Below, piece by piece: positions 48,587 to 56,253 of a stretch of 63,240 nt of DNA (position 1 is the first letter of the stretch; every line of letters starts with the position of its first letter). Source of the DNA: UBA4312 sp040266995 (GTDB taxonomy: Bacteria; Bacillota_I; Bacilli_A; Erysipelotrichales; Erysipelotrichaceae); NCBI GenBank assembly GCA_040266995.1, contig JAWRHV010000041.1, positions 1 to 63,240 on the forward strand, read 5' to 3'. Both the position numbers and the translations under genes were made by a program. The notes beneath the pieces are model-generated. The model made no database searches, was not told where the DNA came from, and was given only the letters and a program-made list of their open reading frames with translations.

Positions 48587-51500
48587 ATGGTTCATTTACA
48601 TACACGCAGCTGTTATTCTTTGTTGCATTCCCCATTCCGCATTCAGGAAATCGTCGATACAGCGGTATCGATGCATTTTCAGCATGTCTGCTTGACAGAT
48701 CTGCACAGTATGTACGGAACGATGGAATTCTGGAAATATGCACAGAAACGATCCATTCATCCCATCATCGGGCTGGAGGTGAACACGGTATGGAAGGCGT
48801 CTCCGTTCGCTTTTGTGCTGCTGGCCAAAAACGATGTCGGCCTGCAGCAGCTTTATCATGTATCCACATGTCTGATGAAGGGAGATGCAACGGATGCGGA
48901 ACAGCTGGCCAACATGACAAGCCAATGCATCGCGTTGACGGCCGGTGATAACGATACGCTGGAACAATACGTCGAGCATGAAGACAAGGAAAGCGTAGAA
49001 AACTATCTGCAGACAATGGCGTCTTTATGGGATGACTTTTATGTATCCATTGCCATGAACGACTCCAGTTATCGTCGTCAGGTCAATCAGTTTTTGAAGA
49101 TGTGTGCGAAACAGATCGGGGTAGACACGGTCGCTTTATCGCGCATCTATTATCGCAACGACCGGGATGTAGAGTCTTTGCGCATGCTGCAAGCCATCGA
49201 TCAGCAGAAAACGATCTATGATCAGACATTGAATGTCAGCAACCATCGCTATTATCGCTCCCAGGCAGAAATGGAGGCTCTGTATGATCCGGAAGATCTG
49301 TCGAACACGGAACGAATTGCTTCGCAATGCAATGTCCAGATGAGCATGACCAAAAGCCATCTGCCTGTTTTTATCAACAAGCTGGGCATCGACAACGATA
49401 AGTATCTCATCAAGCTTTGTCATGCCGGTCTGTTAAAACGAATGAACCGGAACGTGCCGGAGGTATATAAGAAAAGGCTGGATTATGAACTGTCTGTTAT
49501 TATCAAGATGGGGTTTACGGATTATTTTCTGATCGTATGGGATTTTATTCGTTTTGCGCGTTCCCAGAATATCAATGTGGGACCGGGAAGAGGTTCTGCA
49601 GCCGGCAGTCTGGCTGCTTATTGTCTGGGCATCACACATATCGATCCGATCCGCAATCATCTTCTGTTTGAGCGGTTTTTAAATCCGGAACGTATCTCCA
49701 TGCCCGATATCGATACGGACTTTCCGGATGACAAGCGCGACGACGTGATCGATTACGTCTATGATAAATACGGCTCGGGCCATGTAGCCCACATCATCGC
49801 CTTTAATACGTTAAAAGCGAAACAAGTATTGCGGGATGTGGCCCGCATCACAAACTATCCGCCCCGGAAGGTGGACGCAATCGCCAAATCGATCGGAAAT
49901 GATCCGAAGGTGACATTGGAAAAAGCGTATCAGACCAATGCCTCTTTTGCCCGTCTGATCCAGGCGGATGCGGAAAGCCGGGAGCTGTATGAACGAAGCC
50001 TTCAGCTGGAAGGACTGCCGCGACATCTGACTTTGCATGCAGCCGGCATCGTTTTAAGCGACCAGGAAATAGAGAAGGTATGTCCGCTGGTGCAGGTCGA
50101 GGAAAACAGGGAGGCAACGCAGTTTCCTATGGAAGATCTGGAGGATCTCGGATTGATCAAGATGGATTTTCTGAGTCTGAAGAATTTGACGACCATCCAT
50201 GAAATCAAGACCTCGATCGAAACGAGTACCCATGTATCCATTCCTTTACTACAAATTCCCTTGAACGACCGGCGAACGTACCAGCTGTTATCGAGGGCGG
50301 ATACGCTGGGAGTCTTCCAGCTTGAATCCCAGGGGATCATGCAGCTGTTGAAAAAAATGCAGCCCCAGTGTTTTGAGGATATCTGTGCGGTCTTGGCCTT
50401 ATATCGACCGGGGCCGATGAAGAATATTGATACCTATCTTGATAAAAGAGCGCATCCGGAGACCATCGAATACCCGGATCGTCGCTTGGAGCCGATCCTA
50501 AAAGAGACATACGGGATCATTTTATATCAGGAACAGATCATGCAGATTGCCCAGGTTATCGGCGGGTTCACTCTGTCCCAGGCCGACACATTACGTAAGG
50601 CCATGAGCAAAAAGAATGCCCAGGCGATGGCCAGCTATCGGCAGACGTTTATACAAGGTGCACTGAAAAACGGATGTAAGACCAAAGTGGCGGAAGATAT
50701 TTTTGATCTGATGGAACGGTTTGCGGAATATGGCTTTAATAAATCCCATAGTTATGTGTACGGACTGGTCGCTTATCAGATGGCATATTTGAAAGCGAAT
50801 TATCCGATGTACTTCTATCAGGGATTGTTGAACAGCGTCATCGGTTCCGAAAGTAAGACCAGTCAGTATATTTATGAATGCCAGCATCGGCAGCTTCATG
50901 TACTGCCGCCTTCCGTCAATGAAAGCCAGGCGCTTTTTGCGGTACAGCCACAGGGACTTCGAATGCCGTTAAGGACCATCAAGGGAATCGGACGGCTGGT
51001 CCATGAACGGATTGAGAAAGTACGTCAAGAGAAGCGGTTTACCGATTTTATCGATTTTGTGGTACGAATTACGGCCGAACAAGTCAATGAATCCAATATC
51101 CGTGCATTGATCGATGCCGGCGCTCTGGATGAATTGGGACTGAACCGGATGACCATGAATGAAAACCTGGGACGGGTCCTGCAATACGCCGCCATTGTGC
51201 AGACGGTCACAGACCAGGGGGTATTGTTTAATTATGACCTTGTTTCCTTGCCGAAGATCCTGCCGATGAAAGAAGACCGATTAAAGAAAGCCCAGAAGGA
51301 GAAAATGGTCTATGGCTTCTATCTCAGCGAACACCCGGTCCATTCCCTTCGCAAATACTATCCGAAATGTACCCCGGTCAACCGGATCCAGAACGGGTAT
51401 GTACAGGTGATGGGGAAGGTAAACGGATATCGGACCCATCGGACCAAAAACGGTCAGATGATGTGCTTTATGACCATAGAAGACGAGACCGGCCAGCTGG

Positions 51501-51649
51501 ATATTGTCATTATGCCGAAGCTCTACGAAGCGCAAAAAGAACAGATCCGTAAGGATCGGATCGTGATCGTGCAGGGAAAAAAGGACCGGGAACATTCCGT
51601 ACTGGCCAACCGGATGAACTGGCATGCGGAAAAAGAAACGATGCAGTAA
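48587..51649 (+). CDS. dnaE: DNA polymerase III alpha subunit (DnaE type)
   Basis: The 1020-residue replicative or primer-extending DNA polymerase has an N-terminal PHP domain (VHLHTRSCYSLLHS, CLTDLHSMYGTMEF, IIGLEVN), the polymerase core with GPGRGSAAGSLAAYCLGI, the Asp cluster in MPDIDTDFPDDKRDDVIDYV, and LYRPGPM. A helix-hairpin-helix region (IKGIGRLVHERIEKV) and an OB fold (VQVMGKVNGYRTHRTKNGQM) follow. It ends soon after the OB fold and is somewhat short for DnaE. No exonuclease insert is present, so it is DnaE and not PolC. The usual PHP pattern TDHG is TDLH here, so PHP metal binding may be reduced. RBS AGGAGG. Confidence 0.96.
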   Translation: MVHLHTRSCYSLLHSPFRIQEIVDTAVSMHFQHVCLTDLHSMYGTMEFWKYAQKRSIHPIIGLEVNTVWKASPFAFVLLAKNDVGLQQLYHVSTCLMKGDATDAEQLANMTSQCIALTAGDNDTLEQYVEHEDKESVENYLQTMASLWDDFYVSIAMNDSSYRRQVNQFLKMCAKQIGVDTVALSRIYYRNDRDVESLRMLQAIDQQKTIYDQTLNVSNHRYYRSQAEMEALYDPEDLSNTERIASQCNVQMSMTKSHLPVFINKLGIDNDKYLIKLCHAGLLKRMNRNVPEVYKKRLDYELSVIIKMGFTDYFLIVWDFIRFARSQNINVGPGRGSAAGSLAAYCLGITHIDPIRNHLLFERFLNPERISMPDIDTDFPDDKRDDVIDYVYDKYGSGHVAHIIAFNTLKAKQVLRDVARITNYPPRKVDAIAKSIGNDPKVTLEKAYQTNASFARLIQADAESRELYERSLQLEGLPRHLTLHAAGIVLSDQEIEKVCPLVQVEENREATQFPMEDLEDLGLIKMDFLSLKNLTTIHEIKTSIETSTHVSIPLLQIPLNDRRTYQLLSRADTLGVFQLESQGIMQLLKKMQPQCFEDICAVLALYRPGPMKNIDTYLDKRAHPETIEYPDRRLEPILKETYGIILYQEQIMQIAQVIGGFTLSQADTLRKAMSKKNAQAMASYRQTFIQGALKNGCKTKVAEDIFDLMERFAEYGFNKSHSYVYGLVAYQMAYLKANYPMYFYQGLLNSVIGSESKTSQYIYECQHRQLHVLPPSVNESQALFAVQPQGLRMPLRTIKGIGRLVHERIEKVRQEKRFTDFIDFVVRITAEQVNESNIRALIDAGALDELGLNRMTMNENLGRVLQYAAIVQTVTDQGVLFNYDLVSLPKILPMKEDRLKKAQKEKMVYGFYLSEHPVHSLRKYYPKCTPVNRIQNGYVQVMGKVNGYRTHRTKNGQMMCFMTIEDETGQLDIVIMPKLYEAQKEQIRKDRIVIVQGKKDREHSVLANRMNWHAEKETMQ

Positions 51650-51668
51650 ATATATTTAGGGTTCCCTC

Positions 51669-51697
51669 TTGACGAGGACTATGGATTTCGTTAAAAT
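51669..51697 (+). promoter_or_regulatory. Promoter of the rplU-prp-rpmA operon
   Basis: TTGACG (51669-51674) and TAAAAT (51692-51697) have a 17-base spacer, leaving a leader of about 92 bases before rplU. Confidence 0.8.
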
Positions 51698-51703
51698 ACT
51701 GTT

Positions 51704-51795
51704 GTTGCAGATTCTAATCTTGCAACCGCACAGAAAAGGTTAAAGTTGTTTATCACACCTTCATGGCGAGTCATCTGGAAAAGGAGGTGCACAGA
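51704..51795 (+). ncRNA. Probable L21 leader (cis-regulatory 5' UTR of rplU)
   Basis: A roughly 92-base leader between the promoter and rplU contains a TTGCAG/TTGCAA-bearing stem region and ends with AAAGGAGGTGCACAG. Position and length agree with the ribosomal-protein L21 leader known from Bacillota, which is thought to give autogenous control. Covariance with the known family was not tested. Confidence 0.6.
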
Positions 51796-52098
51796 ATGTA
51801 CGCAATTATTGAAACAGGCGGAAAACAGATCCGCGTGGAAAAAGATGCTGAGATCTTCGTTGAAAAATTAGATGTAAACGAAGGCGACACAGTTACTTTT
51901 GACAAGGTTTTATACGCAGACGGTAAAATCGGAAAACCGTATGTAGAAGGTGCCAAAGTAACAGGCGTTGTGGAAAAGCAGGGAAAAGGTAAGAAGATCA
52001 CAATTGTGAAATATCGTCCTAAAAAGAGCTCAACACGTCGTAAACAAGGTCATCGTCAGCCATACACAAAAATCAAAATTGAAGCTATCGAGGCTTAA
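51796..52098 (+). CDS. rplU: 50S ribosomal protein L21
   Basis: The 100-residue protein matches L21: MYAIIETGGKQIRVEKDA at the start, YADGKIGKPYVEGAKV in the middle, and the basic KYRPKKSSTRRKQGHRQPYT with KIKI near the end. L21 binds 23S rRNA. ATG 51796 was chosen because AAGGAGGTG lies eight bases upstream and the family begins MYAII; an earlier in-frame ATG at 51763 lies within the leader. The stop overlaps the prp start by one base. Confidence 0.98.
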   Translation: MYAIIETGGKQIRVEKDAEIFVEKLDVNEGDTVTFDKVLYADGKIGKPYVEGAKVTGVVEKQGKGKKITIVKYRPKKSSTRRKQGHRQPYTKIKIEAIEA

Positions 52099-52418
52099 TG
52101 ATGGTTCACGTTAAGGTACAAAAAAGATCCGAAGAAATTTTGGATATCGTTATTTCAGGTCATGCCGATTCAGCAGGCGCTGAAATGTTGGATCTGGTAT
52201 GTGCCGAAGTCAGTGCCATTTCGGTGGGCGCACTGAACAGTATCGATCTTCAATGTCCGGATACGTGTATACTGGAGATGGACAAAGGATATGTGCACAT
52301 AAAGGTGTTACGATCCGATACTGTTTTACAAGCTATTTTAAAAACTATTTGTATTCAATTAGATACAGTTGCCTTTACGAACAATCAATATGTTCGAGTA
52401 GAGAAAGTTGAGGTGTAA
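52098..52418 (+). CDS. prp: Ribosomal-processing cysteine protease Prp (YsxB family)
   Basis: This 106-residue protein sits between rplU and rpmA. Prp removes the N-terminal extension of ribosomal protein L27 in Bacillota that lack a mature L27 start. The catalytic pair is visible: His in ISGHADSAG and Cys in LDLVCAEVSAIS, 12 residues apart as in the family. The adjacent L27 has the matching cleavable extension (DNQLFASKKG). ATG 52098 overlaps the rplU stop; ATG 52101 is also possible. Confidence 0.92.
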   Translation: MMVHVKVQKRSEEILDIVISGHADSAGAEMLDLVCAEVSAISVGALNSIDLQCPDTCILEMDKGYVHIKVLRSDTVLQAILKTICIQLDTVAFTNNQYVRVEKVEV

Positions 52419-52421
52419 CGC

Positions 52422-52706
52422 ATGAAGTTTATATTAGATAACCAGTTATTCGCTTCCAAAAAGGGTGTTGGTTCTACAAAGAACGGTCGTGATTCCAAAT
52501 CGAAACGTTTAGGAGCTAAACTCGCCGATGGACAAAGCTGTCATGCTGGTAGTATCATCTATCGTCAGCGCGGTACGAAAATTCACCCGGGTACAAATGT
52601 AGGACGTGGTGGAGATGACACCTTATTCGCATTGGTCGATGGTGTTGTGAAATACGAGCGTTTAGGAAAAGACAAGAAGAAAGTTTCTGTTTATCCACAG
52701 GCATAG
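52422..52706 (+). CDS. rpmA: 50S ribosomal protein L27 with Prp-cleavable extension
   Basis: The 94-residue L27 has its N-terminal tail reaching the peptidyl-transferase centre. The sequence starts MKFILDNQLFASKKGVGST. The first ten residues form the extension found in Bacillota, with cleavage expected between Phe10 and Ala11 by the Prp protease encoded just upstream, leaving ASKKG at the mature start. The body matches L27 (NGRDSKSKRLGAKLADGQ, IIYRQRGTKIHPGTNVGRGG). It is followed by a terminator. Confidence 0.98.
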   Translation: MKFILDNQLFASKKGVGSTKNGRDSKSKRLGAKLADGQSCHAGSIIYRQRGTKIHPGTNVGRGGDDTLFALVDGVVKYERLGKDKKKVSVYPQA

Positions 52707-52713
52707 TTTGATC

Positions 52714-52739
52714 AGATCCCTGAACGGGGGTCTTTTTTT
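52714..52739 (+). terminator. Rho-independent terminator after rpmA
   Basis: AGATCCC (52714-52720), loop TGAACG, GGGGTCT (52727-52733, one G-U), followed by six T. Confidence 0.85.
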
Positions 52740-52753
52740 AAAGGAGTGAGATC

Positions 52754-54037
52754 ATGTTCGTCGATCAAGTAAAAATCAATGTAAAAGCAGGAAAGGGCGG
52801 AAACGGTATTGTGAGTTTTCGTCATGAAAAATATGTAGAGTACGGAGGTCCCTTTGGCGGCGATGGCGGCAAAGGCGGCGATGTGATCTTTCAGGCAGAA
52901 CCGGGAATGACCACATTGATGGACCTTCGGTATCATCGCAAGATCAAGGCGGCACCGGGAGAAAACGGAAAAACCAAAAAGATGCACGGTGCCAATGGCG
53001 CGGATAAGATCGTAAAGGTGCCTTTAGGCACGTTGGTCAAACGCAGTGATACCGGGCAGATTTTGGCCGATTTAACCGAACCCGGCATGAAGCAGATCGT
53101 TGCGCATGGTGGCCGCGGCGGTCGCGGAAACTTCCATTTTAAATCGAGTCGGAACACGGCCCCGAAATACGCGGAAGATGGCCGGCCGGGGGAAGAGTTT
53201 GACTGTATCGTGGAGCTGCGGGTACTGGCGGATGTCGGTCTGGTCGGTTTTCCGAGTGTCGGAAAATCCACTTTTCTGGATGCGGTCAGTCGTGCCCACC
53301 CGGAAATTGCCGACTATCCATTTACCACAACGGCTCCCAATGTAGGCGTTGTAGAAATACAAGATGGCCGCAGTTTTATCCTGGCGGACCTGCCGGGACT
53401 GATTGAAGGGGCCAGCGAAGGAAAAGGGTTAGGCCATGACTTTTTGCGGCACATTGAACGCTGCCGTGTCATCATCCATGTCCTGGACATGGGGGCTGAA
53501 GAAGGCCGTGATCCTTTAGAGGACTACCGGATCATCAATGAGGAGCTGCGATCCTATGAATATCGTCTGTTGGAACGACCACAGATCGTGGTGGCCAACA
53601 AAATGGACATGGAAGAGGCACCGGCCAACCTTGCCCGCTTTAAAGAAGCGTATCCGGACGTGCCGGTTTATGAAACCATGACCATTATTCATGAAGGCCT
53701 GCAGCCTGTATTGAAGAAGGCCGCCGATCTTCTGGCAACCACGCCGACATTCCCTCTTTTAGATGCATCCGGAAACGAAACCGGTGTAACCTATAAGTTC
53801 GAAGAGAAGAAGAAAGAAATCGAGATCGTGCAGATCCAACCCGGTGTTTGGGAGGTGCAAGGACCGAAGATCGAAAGGAATTTCGATATCCGCAAACTGA
53901 ATACAGAAGAGGATTACTACCTGTTCGCCAATAAAATGCGGTATATGGGAATTGACCAGGCTTTGCGAAATGCCGGATGCCAGGATGGCGATACGGTGCG
54001 TCTGCAGGGATATGAGTTTGAATTTATCGAGAACTAA
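52754..54037 (+). CDS. obgE: GTPase ObgE/CgtA
   Basis: This 427-residue ribosome-assembly and stress GTPase has the glycine-rich Obg fold (about 1-158; AGKGGNGIVSFRHEKYVEYG, GGDGGKGGDVIF) and a G domain (about 160-330). G1 is VGFPSVGKSTFLD, G3 ILADLPGLIEGAS, and G4 VVANKMDM. A C-terminal OCT-type domain of about 80 residues ends GYEFEFIEN. Length is standard. It follows rpmA, the usual position in Bacillota, but has a separating terminator. RBS AAGGAGTGAG. Confidence 0.98.
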   Translation: MFVDQVKINVKAGKGGNGIVSFRHEKYVEYGGPFGGDGGKGGDVIFQAEPGMTTLMDLRYHRKIKAAPGENGKTKKMHGANGADKIVKVPLGTLVKRSDTGQILADLTEPGMKQIVAHGGRGGRGNFHFKSSRNTAPKYAEDGRPGEEFDCIVELRVLADVGLVGFPSVGKSTFLDAVSRAHPEIADYPFTTTAPNVGVVEIQDGRSFILADLPGLIEGASEGKGLGHDFLRHIERCRVIIHVLDMGAEEGRDPLEDYRIINEELRSYEYRLLERPQIVVANKMDMEEAPANLARFKEAYPDVPVYETMTIIHEGLQPVLKKAADLLATTPTFPLLDASGNETGVTYKFEEKKKEIEIVQIQPGVWEVQGPKIERNFDIRKLNTEEDYYLFANKMRYMGIDQALRNAGCQDGDTVRLQGYEFEFIEN

Positions 54038-54038
54038 G

Positions 54039-54060
54039 AAAGACCTTTATGGTCTTTTTT
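54039..54060 (+). terminator. Rho-independent terminator after obgE
   Basis: AAAGACC (54039-54045), loop TTTAT, GGTCTTT (54051-54057), then T. It starts two bases past the stop codon. Confidence 0.85.
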
Positions 54061-54072
54061 ATCATTTTGAGA

Positions 54073-54078
54073 TATAAT
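54073..54078 (+). promoter_or_regulatory. -10 element placing the transcript start at the recJ-like start codon
   Basis: A perfect TATAAT ends seven bases before ATG 54086, with no Shine-Dalgarno sequence between them. A leaderless mRNA is expected. The -35 position falls in the obgE terminator. Confidence 0.5.
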
Positions 54079-54085
54079 GCATACT

Positions 54086-55639
54086 ATGAATCATTTTACA
54101 TTAAAAGATAAAGTATTAGCTGTTTTAGAGCCGGATGCGAGCAAACGGGAGCAATGGACGCAGACACTGGAATTATTTCCTGTTTCTGCATGTTCTTGTG
54201 TGCAGGCCTTTGTCTCTAAAATACAACAGTATAAAAGCGAAAATAAGAAAGTGATGGTTGCCGGAGATTATGATACCGATGGGATACTGGCAACCACGAT
54301 CATGGTGAAGGGGTTACGAAAATATGGACTGGAATGCGGTTTCTATATTCCGGACCGGATCCGGGAAGGATATGGTCTGCATGAACAAACCGTCAAGCTG
54401 GTCAGTCAGAAAGGATATCACAGCATCATCACCGTGGATAACGGGGTCAAAGCGTTTCCGGCCCTTGAACTGGCCCATCATTTAGGATTGGAGACGATCG
54501 TAACCGATCACCATACGCTGGAGCAGGAGGTTCCATGTGACCTACTGGTTCATCCGACGTTGATGGAAACGGCTTTCCATACATTATGCGGAGCCGGTGT
54601 TGCCTATGAGTGTATGCGTGCTCTGGGGGTGGATACCACCGATATGCTGGAACTGGCTGCCATCGCCAGCATCGGGGACATGATGATCGTGACCGGTCAG
54701 ACCCGGGCTTTGATCCAGCAGGGGTTAAGATCATTAAATCAAACACGCAATCATCATATCTTTGAACTGGCAAACGACAGAGAATTGAACGAAGTCAGTG
54801 TCGCGTTTCAGATCGTCCCGAAGCTCAACGCCATCGGCCGTCTGAGCAATCTGGCCAATGTCAATAATGTCGTGCGCTATTTTCTGACGGAGGATCTTCG
54901 TGACATCGTGGCTTTCCGCAATCAGATTACCGAAGTCAATAATCTGCGAAAGCGCTTGAGCGATGAAATGCTCAAACATGCCCGGACCAAGTGCTATACC
55001 AACGAAGATGTTCTGTTGATCATGGATCCAAGTTATCATGAAGGCATTATCGGGCTGGTAGCCGGATCGCTTTGTTCGCAAACCGGCAAACCAGTCATCA
55101 TTATGACCAAGACACCGGAAGGATACAAGGCCAGTATGCGGGCCCCGGAGGGATTTGACTGTATGGATTTCTTAGGACAGTATCCATCCTATGTTGCGTA
55201 TGGAGGACATAAACAGGCCGCCGGTTTTACCGTGTCTTTGAACGAATACGAAATGTTCCGCCGTTATGTTCGTAAAAGAGCGATGTCTTATTCGTGGCAG
55301 CCGGTTCCATTGGTCTCTTTGCCGATTGACATGGAGGAATTGTCCATTGAAGCCATAGAGAGCCTGGATGAACTACGGCCCTTCGGTCCCGGATTTACTT
55401 GTCCGCACTTTGAATTGAAGCATCCGGATATCAAGTCCTTTTATATGTTTCAAAACGGAAAGCATGGAAAATATACCTTAAGCAATGGCATCCAATGTAT
55501 GCGTTTCAATCAATCCGAGGCAGACAGGCAGAATGTCAGTCGGTCTGTATCCAGTTTTATCGGGAATCTGCAGGTGAATGAATATCGTTCCAAAAAGCAG
55601 GCAACGTTCATTATTGAGCAAACAAAATATGATGAATGA
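54086..55639 (+). CDS. RecJ-like single-strand-specific DNA exonuclease (DHH family)
   Basis: The 517-residue protein has the DHH phosphoesterase motifs of RecJ: VAGDYDTDGILAT (motif I), IITVDNGVKAF, IVTDHHTLEQEVP (DHH), LAAIASIGDMM, and the DHHA1 part with SYHEGIIGLVAGSL and YVAYGGHKQAAGF. An OB-like region follows (LRPFGPGFTCPHFELK). It is shorter than Bacillus RecJ, lacking its long C-terminal extension. It degrades 5' ends of single-stranded DNA in repair. ATG 54086 is taken as the start; an in-frame ATG at 54077 lies within the -10 box and cannot be on a transcript from that promoter. No RBS is seen. Confidence 0.88.
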   Translation: MNHFTLKDKVLAVLEPDASKREQWTQTLELFPVSACSCVQAFVSKIQQYKSENKKVMVAGDYDTDGILATTIMVKGLRKYGLECGFYIPDRIREGYGLHEQTVKLVSQKGYHSIITVDNGVKAFPALELAHHLGLETIVTDHHTLEQEVPCDLLVHPTLMETAFHTLCGAGVAYECMRALGVDTTDMLELAAIASIGDMMIVTGQTRALIQQGLRSLNQTRNHHIFELANDRELNEVSVAFQIVPKLNAIGRLSNLANVNNVVRYFLTEDLRDIVAFRNQITEVNNLRKRLSDEMLKHARTKCYTNEDVLLIMDPSYHEGIIGLVAGSLCSQTGKPVIIMTKTPEGYKASMRAPEGFDCMDFLGQYPSYVAYGGHKQAAGFTVSLNEYEMFRRYVRKRAMSYSWQPVPLVSLPIDMEELSIEAIESLDELRPFGPGFTCPHFELKHPDIKSFYMFQNGKHGKYTLSNGIQCMRFNQSEADRQNVSRSVSSFIGNLQVNEYRSKKQATFIIEQTKYDE

Positions 55640-55660
55640 AATCTTTAAATTATAAAGTTG

Positions 55661-55680
55661 ATATTGTAAAATAACAATAT
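55661..55680. repeat. Seven-base inverted repeat upstream of apt
   Basis: ATATTGT (55661-55667) and ACAATAT (55674-55680) form a perfect dyad with a six-base centre, 20 bases before the apt start codon. It is a possible operator; the binding protein is unknown. Confidence 0.4.
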
Positions 55681-55700
55681 GATAGAAAGAGGCTCAACTT

Positions 55701-56222
55701 ATGGATATTAAAGAACACATTGCCAGTATTGAAGGCTTTCCAAAAGAAGGAATCATTTTTAGAGATGTAACGCCGGTTCTGCAGGATCCGGAATGCTTAC
55801 ACTATGTTACCAAGGAGCTTGCTGCTTTTGCCGAAAAACAAGGAGCGGACATCGTTCTGGGACCGGAAGCACGAGGATTTATGTTTGGTGTACCGGTCGC
55901 TTTGGAAGCAAATCTTCCATTTGCCCCGGTCCGTAAACCAGGTAAACTGCCAAGAGCCGTATTTACGCAGACATATGATCTGGAATATGGACAGGATACT
56001 TTGTGTATTCATACCGATGCGATCCAGCCGGGACAGAAGGTGATCATTGTGGATGACTTGTTGGCAACCGGTGGTACGGTGGGAGCCATGATCAAAATGG
56101 TCGAAAAGATGCAGGGCATCGTTGTTGGGTGTGCCTTTGTTATCGAATTGGATGATCTACACGGAAGAGATCGTTTAGGTGATGTTGAAATTTGCGCATT
56201 AACGCATTACAAAGGAGAATAA
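55701..56222 (+). CDS. apt: Adenine phosphoribosyltransferase
   Basis: This 173-residue purine-salvage enzyme converts adenine and PRPP to AMP. The family pattern is complete: FPKEGIIFRDVTPVL, DIVLGPEARGFMFGVPVAL, FAPVRKPGKLP, and the PRPP-binding loop VIIVDDLLATGGTVGAM. It is followed after 31 bases by rel, the same pairing as in many Bacillota, so the two are probably co-transcribed. RBS GAAAGAGG. Confidence 0.98.
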   Translation: MDIKEHIASIEGFPKEGIIFRDVTPVLQDPECLHYVTKELAAFAEKQGADIVLGPEARGFMFGVPVALEANLPFAPVRKPGKLPRAVFTQTYDLEYGQDTLCIHTDAIQPGQKVIIVDDLLATGGTVGAMIKMVEKMQGIVVGCAFVIELDDLHGRDRLGDVEICALTHYKGE

Positions 56223-56253
56223 TCCTTAAAAACAGGAAGAGAAAGGAGGGATT

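Noticed and set aside
54077..54088. ATG 54077 as start of the RecJ-like protein
   Set aside because: It overlaps the TATAAT box, so it would lie upstream of the transcript start; ATG 54086 is in the same frame.
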